A stretch of DNA of 11,948 bases. It comes from JBEIJQ01 sp040380145 (lineage in GTDB: Bacteria > Bacteroidota > Bacteroidia > Chitinophagales > Saprospiraceae). The notes under the pieces are model-generated. The model was not told the origin of the DNA. It did no database searches and saw nothing but the letters and a program-made list of their open reading frames with translations. Below, one piece after another: positions 6,462 to 11,948 of the stretch; within the stretch, counting starts at the first letter, position 1, and every line of letters begins with the position of its first letter. A program made the position numbers and the translations under genes. The DNA lies in contig JBEIJQ010000098.1 in the NCBI GenBank assembly GCA_040380145.1, forward strand, positions 1 to 11,948, given 5' to 3'.

Positions 6462-8645
6462 TCAGCGCACGAACAACAGTTCGCGCATTTTCGGCAGCGG
6501 CCACTGCTGGTCGTCCATCAACTGCTCGAGGTGATCGACGTGCTTGCGGACCTCGTCGAACACCGGCTTCACCTCCAGTCCGAAGGCGATGGCCTCGTCG
6601 TGGAGGCCTCCGGCGGACTCGGCTTTGTGGATGGCTTTGTGCAGGCGGTCGATGGCTTTTTTGGCGCCGTTGAGGTGCTTGGATATTTTTTCCACAATGT
6701 CGAGCTGGGCCTCGTAGGCATCTTTGTCCAAGCCGATCTCTTTTTGCAGGGCGATGTTCTGCAAAAGCGAGTTCTGGTATTCCACGCAGGCGGGCAGCAC
6801 CATCGTGAGCACCATTTCGCGCAACAGGCTGGCCTCGATCTGGATATCCTTGATGTACTTTTCGAGCTTGACCGAAAAGTGCGCCTGGAGCTCCTTGTCG
6901 GTGAGCACGCCGTTGGAGGTGAAGAGTTCCACGGCCTTGGGGCTCACATAGGCACCGAGGGCCTGGGCGGAGTTGGGCACATTGGGCAATCCGCGGCGGG
7001 CGGCCTCTTCTTTCCATTCGTTGCTGTAACCGTCGCCTTCGAAACGGATGGCCTTGGATTCGCCGATGTAGCGACGGAGCACTTTGATGATGGCTTCTTC
7101 CTTGGCGGTGCCGCCGGCCATCAGCGCGTCCACATCCGCCTTGAAGTTTTTGAGCTGCTGGGCCATGATGGTGTTCATCACGGTCATCGGCGCGGCACAG
7201 CTGGCCGAAGAGCCCACCATGCGGATCTCGAACTTGTTGCCCGTGAAGGCGAAGGGCGAGGTGCGGTTGCGGTCGGTGTTGTGCACCTCCATCGTGGGCA
7301 GCTTGGAGAGCAGCTCCATTTCGGAGGCCATGTCGTCGAAGCGGGCCGCCGTGCCGTTTTCCACGGCGTCGAGGATGCGGGTCATGCCCTCGCCGGCGAA
7401 CACCGATACGATGGCCGGAGGAGCCTCGTTGGCGCCCAAGCGGTGGTCGTTGCCCGCCGAGGCCACGCTGGCCCGCAACAGGTCGGCGTGCTCGTACACG
7501 GCCCGGATCACGTTCACGAAAAAGGTCAGGAACTGCAGGTTTTTCATCGGGTCCTTGCCCGGCGAAAGCAGGTTCTTGCCCGTGTCGGTGGCCATGGACC
7601 AGTTGTTGTGCTTGCCCGATCCGTTGATGAAATTGAACGGCTTTTCGGCCAACAGCACGGCCAATTTGTGGCGTCCCGCCACGCGGTCCATGATGTCCAT
7701 CAACAACTGGTTGTGGTCGATGGCGATGTTGATCTCTTCGAACATCGGGGCCAGTTCGTACTGGGCCGGCGCCACTTCGTTGTGGCGGGTGCGCACCGGT
7801 ATACCCAATTTGTGGCACTCCGTTTCGAGGTCGCGCATGTAGGCGTACACGCGCTCCGGAATGGAACCGAAGTAGTGGTCCTCAAACTGTTGGCCTTTGG
7901 CCGAGGAGGCGCCGAGCAGCGTGCGTCCGGCGTAGAACAGGTCGGGGCGCGCCCGGAACAGGGCCTGGTCGATCAGGAAGTATTCCTGCTCCCAGCCCAG
8001 CGTGGCGTGCACATGGTTGACGTTTTCGTCGAACATCTTGCACACGGCGATCGAGGCTTGCTCCAACACGGTCTGGCTACGCAACAGGGGCAGTTTGTAG
8101 TCCATCGCGTCGCCGCCGTAGGTCGTGAAAATGGTGGGGATGCAGAGCGTGCGCCCGTCGCCCACTTCCAGCACAAAGGCCGGCGAACTGGGGTCCCAAA
8201 CGGTGTAGCCCCGCGCCTCGAAGGTGGAACGCATCCCGCCGCCGGGAAAACTCGATCCGTCCGGCTCCTGTTGCACCAGCGCTTCGGCGGAAAACTCCTC
8301 GAGCACCGTGCCGTCTGGGCGAAGGGTGAAGAACGAATCGTGCTTTTCGGCGGTGCGGCCCGTCAGGGGCTGGAACCAGTGCGTGTAATGCGTCGCGCCC
8401 TTGGAAGTGGCCCATGCCTTCATGGCCTCGGCCACTTTTTCGGCCACCTCACGGGTGAGCTTTTGTCCCGTCTGGACAGTGGCTTTCACGCTGAGATAAG
8501 TCTCCTCCGACATGAAGGCCTGCATGGCCTCGTCGCCGAAAACGTTGCAGCCGAAAAACTCGGAAATATTGGCGGACGGGGCATTGACCTCGGGAACCAA
8601 GCGGTTCTCGATGACATCCATCGCTTGAAAACGGGAAACGCTCAT
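6462..8645 (-). CDS. glnN: Glutamine synthetase type III
   Basis: A 727-aa cytoplasmic enzyme that joins ammonia to glutamate using ATP, the entry step of nitrogen assimilation. Type III enzymes are ~730 aa, much longer than GSI/GSII, and act as double-ring dodecamers; this length fits. Visible catalytic-core motifs are GWEQEYFLID (217-226, acidic metal ligands), RHNEVAPAQYELAP (287-300), the NGSGKHNNWS loop (341-350, with the core His), RLGANEAPP (402-410) and NRTSPFAFTGNKFEIRMVG (460-478, with the Arg and Glu of the metal/glutamate site). The N-terminal RFQAM region aligns with the start of known GSIII, supporting ATG 8645. The helical C-terminal third lacks the GSI adenylylation motif. The gene is monocistronic, with a strong terminator downstream and a long structured upstream region, so nitrogen-dependent transcriptional control is likely but unproven. 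Confidence 0.97.
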   Translation of the reverse strand: MSVSRFQAMDVIENRLVPEVNAPSANISEFFGCNVFGDEAMQAFMSEETYLSVKATVQTGQKLTREVAEKVAEAMKAWATSKGATHYTHWFQPLTGRTAEKHDSFFTLRPDGTVLEEFSAEALVQQEPDGSSFPGGGMRSTFEARGYTVWDPSSPAFVLEVGDGRTLCIPTIFTTYGGDAMDYKLPLLRSQTVLEQASIAVCKMFDENVNHVHATLGWEQEYFLIDQALFRARPDLFYAGRTLLGASSAKGQQFEDHYFGSIPERVYAYMRDLETECHKLGIPVRTRHNEVAPAQYELAPMFEEINIAIDHNQLLMDIMDRVAGRHKLAVLLAEKPFNFINGSGKHNNWSMATDTGKNLLSPGKDPMKNLQFLTFFVNVIRAVYEHADLLRASVASAGNDHRLGANEAPPAIVSVFAGEGMTRILDAVENGTAARFDDMASEMELLSKLPTMEVHNTDRNRTSPFAFTGNKFEIRMVGSSASCAAPMTVMNTIMAQQLKNFKADVDALMAGGTAKEEAIIKVLRRYIGESKAIRFEGDGYSNEWKEEAARRGLPNVPNSAQALGAYVSPKAVELFTSNGVLTDKELQAHFSVKLEKYIKDIQIEASLLREMVLTMVLPACVEYQNSLLQNIALQKEIGLDKDAYEAQLDIVEKISKHLNGAKKAIDRLHKAIHKAESAGGLHDEAIAFGLEVKPVFDEVRKHVDHLEQLMDDQQWPLPKMRELLFVR

Positions 8646-8800
8646 AGGGCAAAAAATGAATATTGAAAAAAGAGAGGTTTTGAAAAAAAGCGCTTATGGG
8701 TTCGCTTCAAAGGACAAACGCCCCTTCGAGAAGGAGCGCTCGTTGAAAATCATATCGGTCGGGATGGTTTTCGGCAGATGCATAGTGCGGGAATGCGCCG
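8646..8800 (-). promoter_or_regulatory. Predicted 5' leader RNA of glnN with attenuator-like hairpin
   Basis: If the -7 box at 8801-8808 is used, the mRNA carries a leader of about 150 nt that is more GC-rich than the DNA above it. At its 5' end CGGC-GCAT (8800-8793) can pair with ATGC (8783-8780) and GCCG (8775-8772), with a 4-nt bulge. Nearer the gene, AAGCG (8707-8703) pairs with CGCTT (8692-8688) and is followed by five T (8687-8683), a short intrinsic-terminator shape 38 nt before the start codon. The self-complementary hexamer AGCGCT occurs twice, at 8735-8740 and at 8689-8694 inside the hairpin, so the upstream copy could pair with the downstream one and disrupt the hairpin. No known riboswitch class was recognised. 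The stem is only 5 bp plus a possible G-U pair. Confidence 0.35.
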
Positions 8801-8833
8801 CAAATATAAACCTATTTTTCCCCAAAAAAACAA
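8801..8833 (-). promoter_or_regulatory. Candidate promoter of glnN
   Basis: On the minus strand TATATTTG (8808-8801) matches the Bacteroidota -7 consensus TAnnTTTG exactly. A TTG at 8833-8831 lies 22 nt upstream, at the long end of the accepted spacing for a -33 TTTG element. Transcription would start near 8797. No other exact TAnnTTTG was seen on this strand between 8646 and 9006. Confidence 0.5.
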
Positions 8834-8838
8834 TTTTC

Positions 8839-8860
8839 ACACTTCGTGTAAAAATTACAC
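8839..8860. promoter_or_regulatory. Operator-like palindrome upstream of the glnN promoter
   Basis: GTGTAA (8846-8851) and TTACAC (8855-8860) form a perfect inverted repeat with a 3-nt AAA spacer. The left half is itself mirrored by ACAC (8839-8842) across TTC, so three half-sites alternate in orientation at 7-nt spacing. The palindrome is centred about 56 bp upstream of the predicted start point, where an activator would bind. No regulator family can be named; it does not fit the CRP or NtcA spacing. Confidence 0.35.
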
Positions 8861-8943
8861 TAATTTTTTCGCAACAGATATCGTCAATTAAATTCCCATC
8901 AACCTTTCCGAAAGCCTCGATAGACCAAGAGGTGCATATTTCT

Positions 8944-8968
8944 TCCGAAAATCGCTCGGATTTTTTTT
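8944..8968 (+). terminator. Weak rightward terminator-like hairpin in the intergenic region
   Basis: TCCGA (8944-8948) and TCGGA (8956-8960) flank a 7-nt loop and are followed by eight T (8961-8968) on the plus strand. The stem is only 5 bp, and no convincing plus-strand gene or TAnnTTTG box precedes it, so it may be chance within AT-rich DNA. The rest of 8861-8943 shows nothing recognisable. Confidence 0.25.
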
Positions 8969-8998
8969 AAAAAATTTATTATCAATTTTTTAAAAAAA
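8962..8998. repeat. Perfect 15-bp A/T-only inverted repeat after the CBM9-like gene
   Basis: The left arm is T7-A6-T2 (8962-8976), the loop is TATTATC (8977-8983), and the right arm is A2-T6-A7 (8984-8998). The arms are perfectly complementary. Bases 8961-9006 contain a single G or C (C8983). The repeat begins 8 nt beyond the stop codon of the minus-strand gene at 9007, where its terminator would be expected, but it has no GC core and no trailing U-tract on that strand. Confidence 0.8.
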
Positions 8999-9006
8999 TA
9001 AAAAAA

Positions 9007-10404
9007 TCAGTGTATTTCCCGCATATCCTCCAATCGCAGCAGATTGAACTCCTCGACGGGGAGCAGCACGCCCATCGTGCAGGGCGAACCCGGCACCAGT
9101 TTCGAGGTGGCCATTTGGACTTCCGCTTTCCGATAGTTGGGATCGTCGTTGTCCGAAACCACCAAAGTGAATCGGCTGTTGGCGTCCAGAAAACTCTTTT
9201 CCCTGGGATCTTTCCGGCGGTCGAGTTTCATCCAAAGGGTTTTGGGGATGGCCAGTTCCACAATGTAGCCGTTGCCCTCTTCGAGCCGCGAAGCTTTTCC
9301 TTTCAGCCCTTCCGCCTCATAGCCGCTCTCGGGGTACCAGACCGAGGCCACGATCTCTCCGCCTTCGCGGAAACCGACGGCCAATTGGGCGGTGGAAATT
9401 CCGGGCTTGTCGCGCAGCGCCGGGTAGGCGCCCGAGTAATCGATGTCGTAGTTGATGAAATCGAACCACAGCTCGAGGTGGTCGGCCATCAGCATCTGCT
9501 TGGGGTCCTTGCCGACGGGGACGAGCACATCGTCGTTTACCCGGACGAGCAGGTACAGGCTGTCTGCCTCCCAGAGCATACGGGCCTCGAACGACAGGTC
9601 GGCGTTGTTTTTCCATTTTTCGCGCCCGTCGCCCAAGATCATCTGGTCGTCGTGTACATCCACGGGCTGGGCCTTTTGCCAGACTGCGTCGTCGGCCATG
9701 CCGTCCAGTCGGGGACCTTCTTCGACCGCTTTGGGGAAAAAGGAAAAATACTCGATCGTGTGGTCGAACATCGGTTTTTCCGTGAGGGGCTTGCCGTCCT
9801 GATCGGGAATCAGCGGGGGCGTGCCGCCCCGCACCGAGCGCCGGGTCAGGTAGTTGACCCGGAAAAAATCCGAGTACAGGTTCATCAGGTTGAAGTTCTT
9901 TTGGCCCATCTCCACGACCACCCAGTCGCCCTGATAAAACTGGACGGTGTAGGTCAGGTTCAAGCGATCGATCGAACCGCTCTCGTATTCAAGGATAAAA
10001 TGGGCCGGGACCGCGTCCTGCCGGACCTGTTGCTCCTCCACCCAGGCGAATTTCACCAAGGGATCGTTCATATCGCCGCCGCAGACGGGGCATTGGATCA
10101 CATCGGTGCAAAAAGACAACTTCACGCCTTTTCGGTCGGGCTTGCCCAGCCCGATGGCCAGCCAGCGGTTGCTGTAGGCCGCCGTGTCCTCGTGCCGCTC
10201 GTCGTAACGGGGCGAACGGGTGAAAACGGCCGCGATGTCCGAAATGCCGTCTTTGTCGAAATCGGCCACCACGACATGCGAGATCGTGTCTAGGTCGTCG
10301 CGTTTGGTGGATTGCCGGACCGCTTCGGCCAGCTGCTCGATGGTCTGTGCGAAGCCGGTCGCGGCGCAAAAGCACAGGATAAACAACAGTACTGTTTTCC
10401 GCAT
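9007..10404 (-). CDS. Secreted protein with FG-GAP/calcium-loop-like motif and C-terminal CBM9-like domain
   Basis: A 465-aa protein of unknown function. Residues 1-19 are a classic signal peptide (MRKTVLLFILCFCAATGFA, cleaved before Gln20), so it is exported. Residues 44-60 (VVVADFDKDGISDIAAV) contain DxDxDGxxD, Asp at 48, 50, 52 and 56, a calcium loop as in FG-GAP/VCBS repeats, present once. A single CPVCGG (105-110) gives a CxxC in an exported protein. The central part (about 130-220) is beta-rich and unrecognised. From about 230 to the end it resembles the CBM9-like/DOMON-like beta-sandwich: PRLDGMADDAVWQKA (231-245), DSLYLLVRVNDD (281-292), DHLELWFDF (308-316) and VELAIPKTLW (382-391), usually a sugar- or ligand-binding module. 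It has no T9SS C-terminal domain and no lipobox, so it is probably periplasmic. Upstream tandem terminators and the downstream AT-only repeat make it a single-gene unit. No exact TAnnTTTG promoter was found in 10405-10454. Confidence 0.8.
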   Translation of the reverse strand: MRKTVLLFILCFCAATGFAQTIEQLAEAVRQSTKRDDLDTISHVVVADFDKDGISDIAAVFTRSPRYDERHEDTAAYSNRWLAIGLGKPDRKGVKLSFCTDVIQCPVCGGDMNDPLVKFAWVEEQQVRQDAVPAHFILEYESGSIDRLNLTYTVQFYQGDWVVVEMGQKNFNLMNLYSDFFRVNYLTRRSVRGGTPPLIPDQDGKPLTEKPMFDHTIEYFSFFPKAVEEGPRLDGMADDAVWQKAQPVDVHDDQMILGDGREKWKNNADLSFEARMLWEADSLYLLVRVNDDVLVPVGKDPKQMLMADHLELWFDFINYDIDYSGAYPALRDKPGISTAQLAVGFREGGEIVASVWYPESGYEAEGLKGKASRLEEGNGYIVELAIPKTLWMKLDRRKDPREKSFLDANSRFTLVVSDNDDPNYRKAEVQMATSKLVPGSPCTMGVLLPVEEFNLLRLEDMREIH

Positions 10405-10454
10405 GGCGTTGGGTTTGTTTTTTTTCTCTAAAAAAAATCAGTCCATAAAGAAAT

Positions 10455-10501
10455 AAAAAAGCGGCGAAAAAGCCGATAGCAAAGATCGACTTTTTCGCCG
10501 C
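10455..10501 (-). terminator. Second of two tandem terminators after the T9SS protein gene
   Basis: GCGGCGAAAAAG (10461-10472) and CTTTTTCGCCGC (10490-10501) form a perfect 12-bp stem. The 17-nt loop contains a further CGAT/ATCG pairing (10474-10477 with 10485-10488). On the minus strand it is followed by six T (10460-10455), then ATTT. It starts 5 nt beyond the U-tract of the first terminator. Confidence 0.85.
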
Positions 10502-10506
10502 AAGTC

Positions 10507-10535
10507 AAAAAACGGGCCGAAAAATGCACGGCCCG
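10507..10535 (-). terminator. First of two tandem terminators after the T9SS protein gene
   Basis: CGGGCCG (10513-10519) pairs perfectly with CGGCCCG (10529-10535) across a 9-nt loop. On the minus strand it is followed by six T (10512-10507). It lies 7 nt after the stop codon of the T9SS gene (10543-10545). Confidence 0.85.
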
Positions 10536-10542
10536 CAACGGT

Positions 10543-11948
10543 TTACCGCTTGATCACGCGCACGGAGGACACGGGCCCTTGGCGGTCTTCCACGCGCACC
10601 ACATACAATCCCGCGGGCAATCCGGAAAGATCCAAGGAGGTCTGTCCGCCGATCATCTCGGTTTCGAGCGCTTGGGCGCCGAGGGCGTTGAACACGCGGG
10701 CGCGCAGAGAAGTGCTGCCGACGGCCATTCCCTCGAGGCGCACTTGCAGCATGCCGTCGGTGGGGTTGGGATACACGGTGAGGCGGGCGGCGGGCGCTTG
10801 TTCCAGACCAACGGCGGGGAGGGGGATCCGGTTGATCGTCTGGTTGGTCAGGATGGGCGGGTTCATGTCGAAAAAGATCGAGGCCCCGTTCAGGATTTCC
10901 GTGCCCGGTTGGTTGCCCGGCGTTTGGCGCACGGTGAATTTGATGAATCCGATGCTGCCCGTGCTGTCGATGGACTCGTAGGGGAGCAGGATGTCGTCGA
11001 ACAGGAAGCGGATTTCGCTGCCGTAGCGCCAGAAATGGTAGGGGTGGCTGGAAGCGCCGGGCTGCACGGTGGAGGCGTCCAGCCAAGCGGGGAGCACATC
11101 CTCGACGCGGACGGTGAAGGCCGTGTCGTTGCCGGTGTTCTGGAAGCGGATCATGTAGGTGAGCGTGTCATCGGCCACGATGTCTTCTTCGAAAACATAT
11201 CCGCGGACCAATGGCTCTTGCGAAAGCACGCGGCAGTCGTTGGGGTCCCAAGAGGCCACCACGGGCGCACAGTCGATGGAGGTGTTGTTGGCGGTGTCAC
11301 ATTCGGTTTCGCCGCCGGAGATGTAGGACATGAAGTGCATCAGGCTGCCCATCGTTACATTGCAGTCCACCGAATCCTGGATCGTGATACTACCGGTCTG
11401 GTTGGGCGCCAGGGCGGGCACGGAAAAGGTGATGGCGTTGCCGATGATGCCCAACGGGGCGGGGGTGCTGCTCACGAAGTAGGTACTGTCGGGCAAAACG
11501 ACGGTCAAGGTGGTGGGCTGGGAGTTCCAAGTGCCGTCGTTGCCGTATTGGACGTGTATATTGTTGGTGCGGCAGCGGCGGTTGAAGGAGGTACCTATAC
11601 TGGTCCAAAGGTCGTCGCAGATACGGGCGGTGTCGGCGAAATCGTTTCCGGAAGATATGTTGCCCATGCCGTTGAAGGCGACGGTGTGGCTGCCCACGGC
11701 CGGACAAAGCACTTGGTGCATGGTCAAGGGGATGTGCTCCACCACGAAGGTGCCCGAGTCAACGGCCAGCGTGTAGTTGCCGAGCTGGTCGGTGTAGGTG
11801 AACAACCCGCCGGCGTTGGCCACCACCAACTGGCCGCCGAGACCCATTTCGGTGCTGTCCTGTACACAATCGGCGTTCATGTCGAAGAAAATGCGCCCTT
11901 GGATGAGGTTGGCGGAAGCGTTGCCGCAGGGGCCGTAAGGCAAGAAAC
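10543..11948 (-). CDS. Secreted adhesin-like protein with T9SS C-terminal sorting domain, 5' truncated
   Basis: The C-terminal part (about 467 residues visible) of a larger exported protein. The frame is open through the window edge; the codon at 11943 is TTG inside the gene, not a real start. Numbering from that codon, residues 13-70 form an SdrD/B-type collagen-binding-like beta module (GRIFFDMNADCVQDSTEMG, then GNYTLAVDSGTFVVEH). A DUF11-like region follows, with VASWDPND (229-236), YMIRFQNTGNDTAFTVRVEDVLP (263-285), GFIKFTVRQTPG and NGASIFFDMNPPILTN (352-367), common in very large Bacteroidota surface proteins. The final ~80 residues are a type A Por sorting domain: LTVYPNPTDG (388-397), a central ARVFNALGA, and DLSGLPAGLYVVRV (438-451) with basic end VIKR. 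It should cross the outer membrane by the type IX system and be anchored or released, with the tail removed. It is followed by two tandem terminators. Ligand and full size are unknown. Confidence 0.92.
   Translation of the reverse strand, partial: FLPYGPCGNASANLIQGRIFFDMNADCVQDSTEMGLGGQLVVANAGGLFTYTDQLGNYTLAVDSGTFVVEHIPLTMHQVLCPAVGSHTVAFNGMGNISSGNDFADTARICDDLWTSIGTSFNRRCRTNNIHVQYGNDGTWNSQPTTLTVVLPDSTYFVSSTPAPLGIIGNAITFSVPALAPNQTGSITIQDSVDCNVTMGSLMHFMSYISGGETECDTANNTSIDCAPVVASWDPNDCRVLSQEPLVRGYVFEEDIVADDTLTYMIRFQNTGNDTAFTVRVEDVLPAWLDASTVQPGASSHPYHFWRYGSEIRFLFDDILLPYESIDSTGSIGFIKFTVRQTPGNQPGTEILNGASIFFDMNPPILTNQTINRIPLPAVGLEQAPAARLTVYPNPTDGMLQVRLEGMAVGSTSLRARVFNALGAQALETEMIGGQTSLDLSGLPAGLYVVRVEDRQGPVSSVRVIKR

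Noticed and set aside
6322..7818. The GlmU-like reading frame stays open about 1,500 nt upstream, suggesting an 895-aa fusion.
   Set aside because: The extension overlaps glnN on the same strand in another frame, is Arg/Gly/Pro-rich with no domain, and crosses the glnN terminator; the family N terminus begins at the ATG at 6321.
6363..8666. A 767-codon plus-strand open frame antisense to glnN, with similar long frames at 4681-6366 and 2714-3958.
   Set aside because: They lie exactly opposite well-conserved genes and encode His/Gly/Val-rich, motif-free proteins; GC-biased third positions remove antisense stops.
8656..8970. A 104-codon plus-strand open frame in the glnN upstream region.
   Set aside because: No recognisable domain, AT-rich composition unlike the genes here, no promoter box, and it overlaps the predicted glnN promoter and leader.
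11941..11943. TTG at 11943 as the start of the T9SS protein.
   Set aside because: The frame remains open to the window edge, the sequence begins mid-domain and there is no signal peptide, which T9SS cargo requires.
1..11948. Search by eye for CRISPR arrays, insertion sequences, tRNA/rRNA genes, integrases, toxin-antitoxin or defence genes.
   Set aside because: None were found; the content is housekeeping and envelope genes with consistent composition, and nothing signals a mobile or defence island.

Overview
The window looks like ordinary chromosome from a high-GC member of the Bacteroidota, most likely a Saprospiria/Lewinella-like lineage; the lineage is an inference. Evidence: a type III glutamine synthetase, a secreted protein ending in a type IX secretion (Por) sorting domain, a GlmU-like protein of the Bacteroidota type, promoter-like TAnnTTTG boxes, almost no Shine-Dalgarno sequences, and GC-rich genes separated by very AT-rich gaps. 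I see no phage, transposon, CRISPR, rRNA or tRNA.

Layout. (1) Bases 1-607 (+) hold the 3' part of a YugP-type membrane zinc metallopeptidase, closed by a hairpin terminator at 643-690. All other genes are on the minus strand. (2) Bases 701-1540 encode a probable lipoprotein with a formylglycine-generating-enzyme (SUMF1) fold that lacks one of the two catalytic cysteines. (3) Bases 1775-6321 are a tight four-gene operon read as GlmU-like nucleotidyltransferase/acyltransferase, then RsmB/NOP-type RNA m5C methyltransferase, then phosphohexomutase, then CutC. The junctions are 3 nt, a 4-nt ATGA overlap and 15 nt. A TAnnTTTG box ends only 5 nt before the first start codon. (4) Bases 6462-8645 encode type III glutamine synthetase, with a strong terminator at 6404-6438 and a 360-bp upstream region that holds a promoter-like box, an operator-like palindrome and a leader RNA with an attenuator-like hairpin. 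(5) Bases 9007-10404 encode a secreted protein with an N-terminal calcium-loop/FG-GAP-like motif and a C-terminal CBM9-like domain. Its stop codon is followed by a perfect 15-bp A/T-only inverted repeat. (6) Bases 10543-11948 hold the 3' part of a large secreted adhesin-like protein with a T9SS sorting domain, followed by two tandem terminators.

How the genes may work together: the phosphohexomutase and the GlmU-like protein could supply and activate sugar 1-phosphates for envelope polymers. The methyltransferase and CutC seem to be cotranscribed passengers. Glutamine synthetase is a separately regulated nitrogen-assimilation unit.

No multi-gene undescribed system is evident. The most interesting candidates are regulatory: the possible attenuator and operator upstream of glutamine synthetase, and the AT-only inverted repeat. 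The secreted CBM9-like protein of unknown function comes next.
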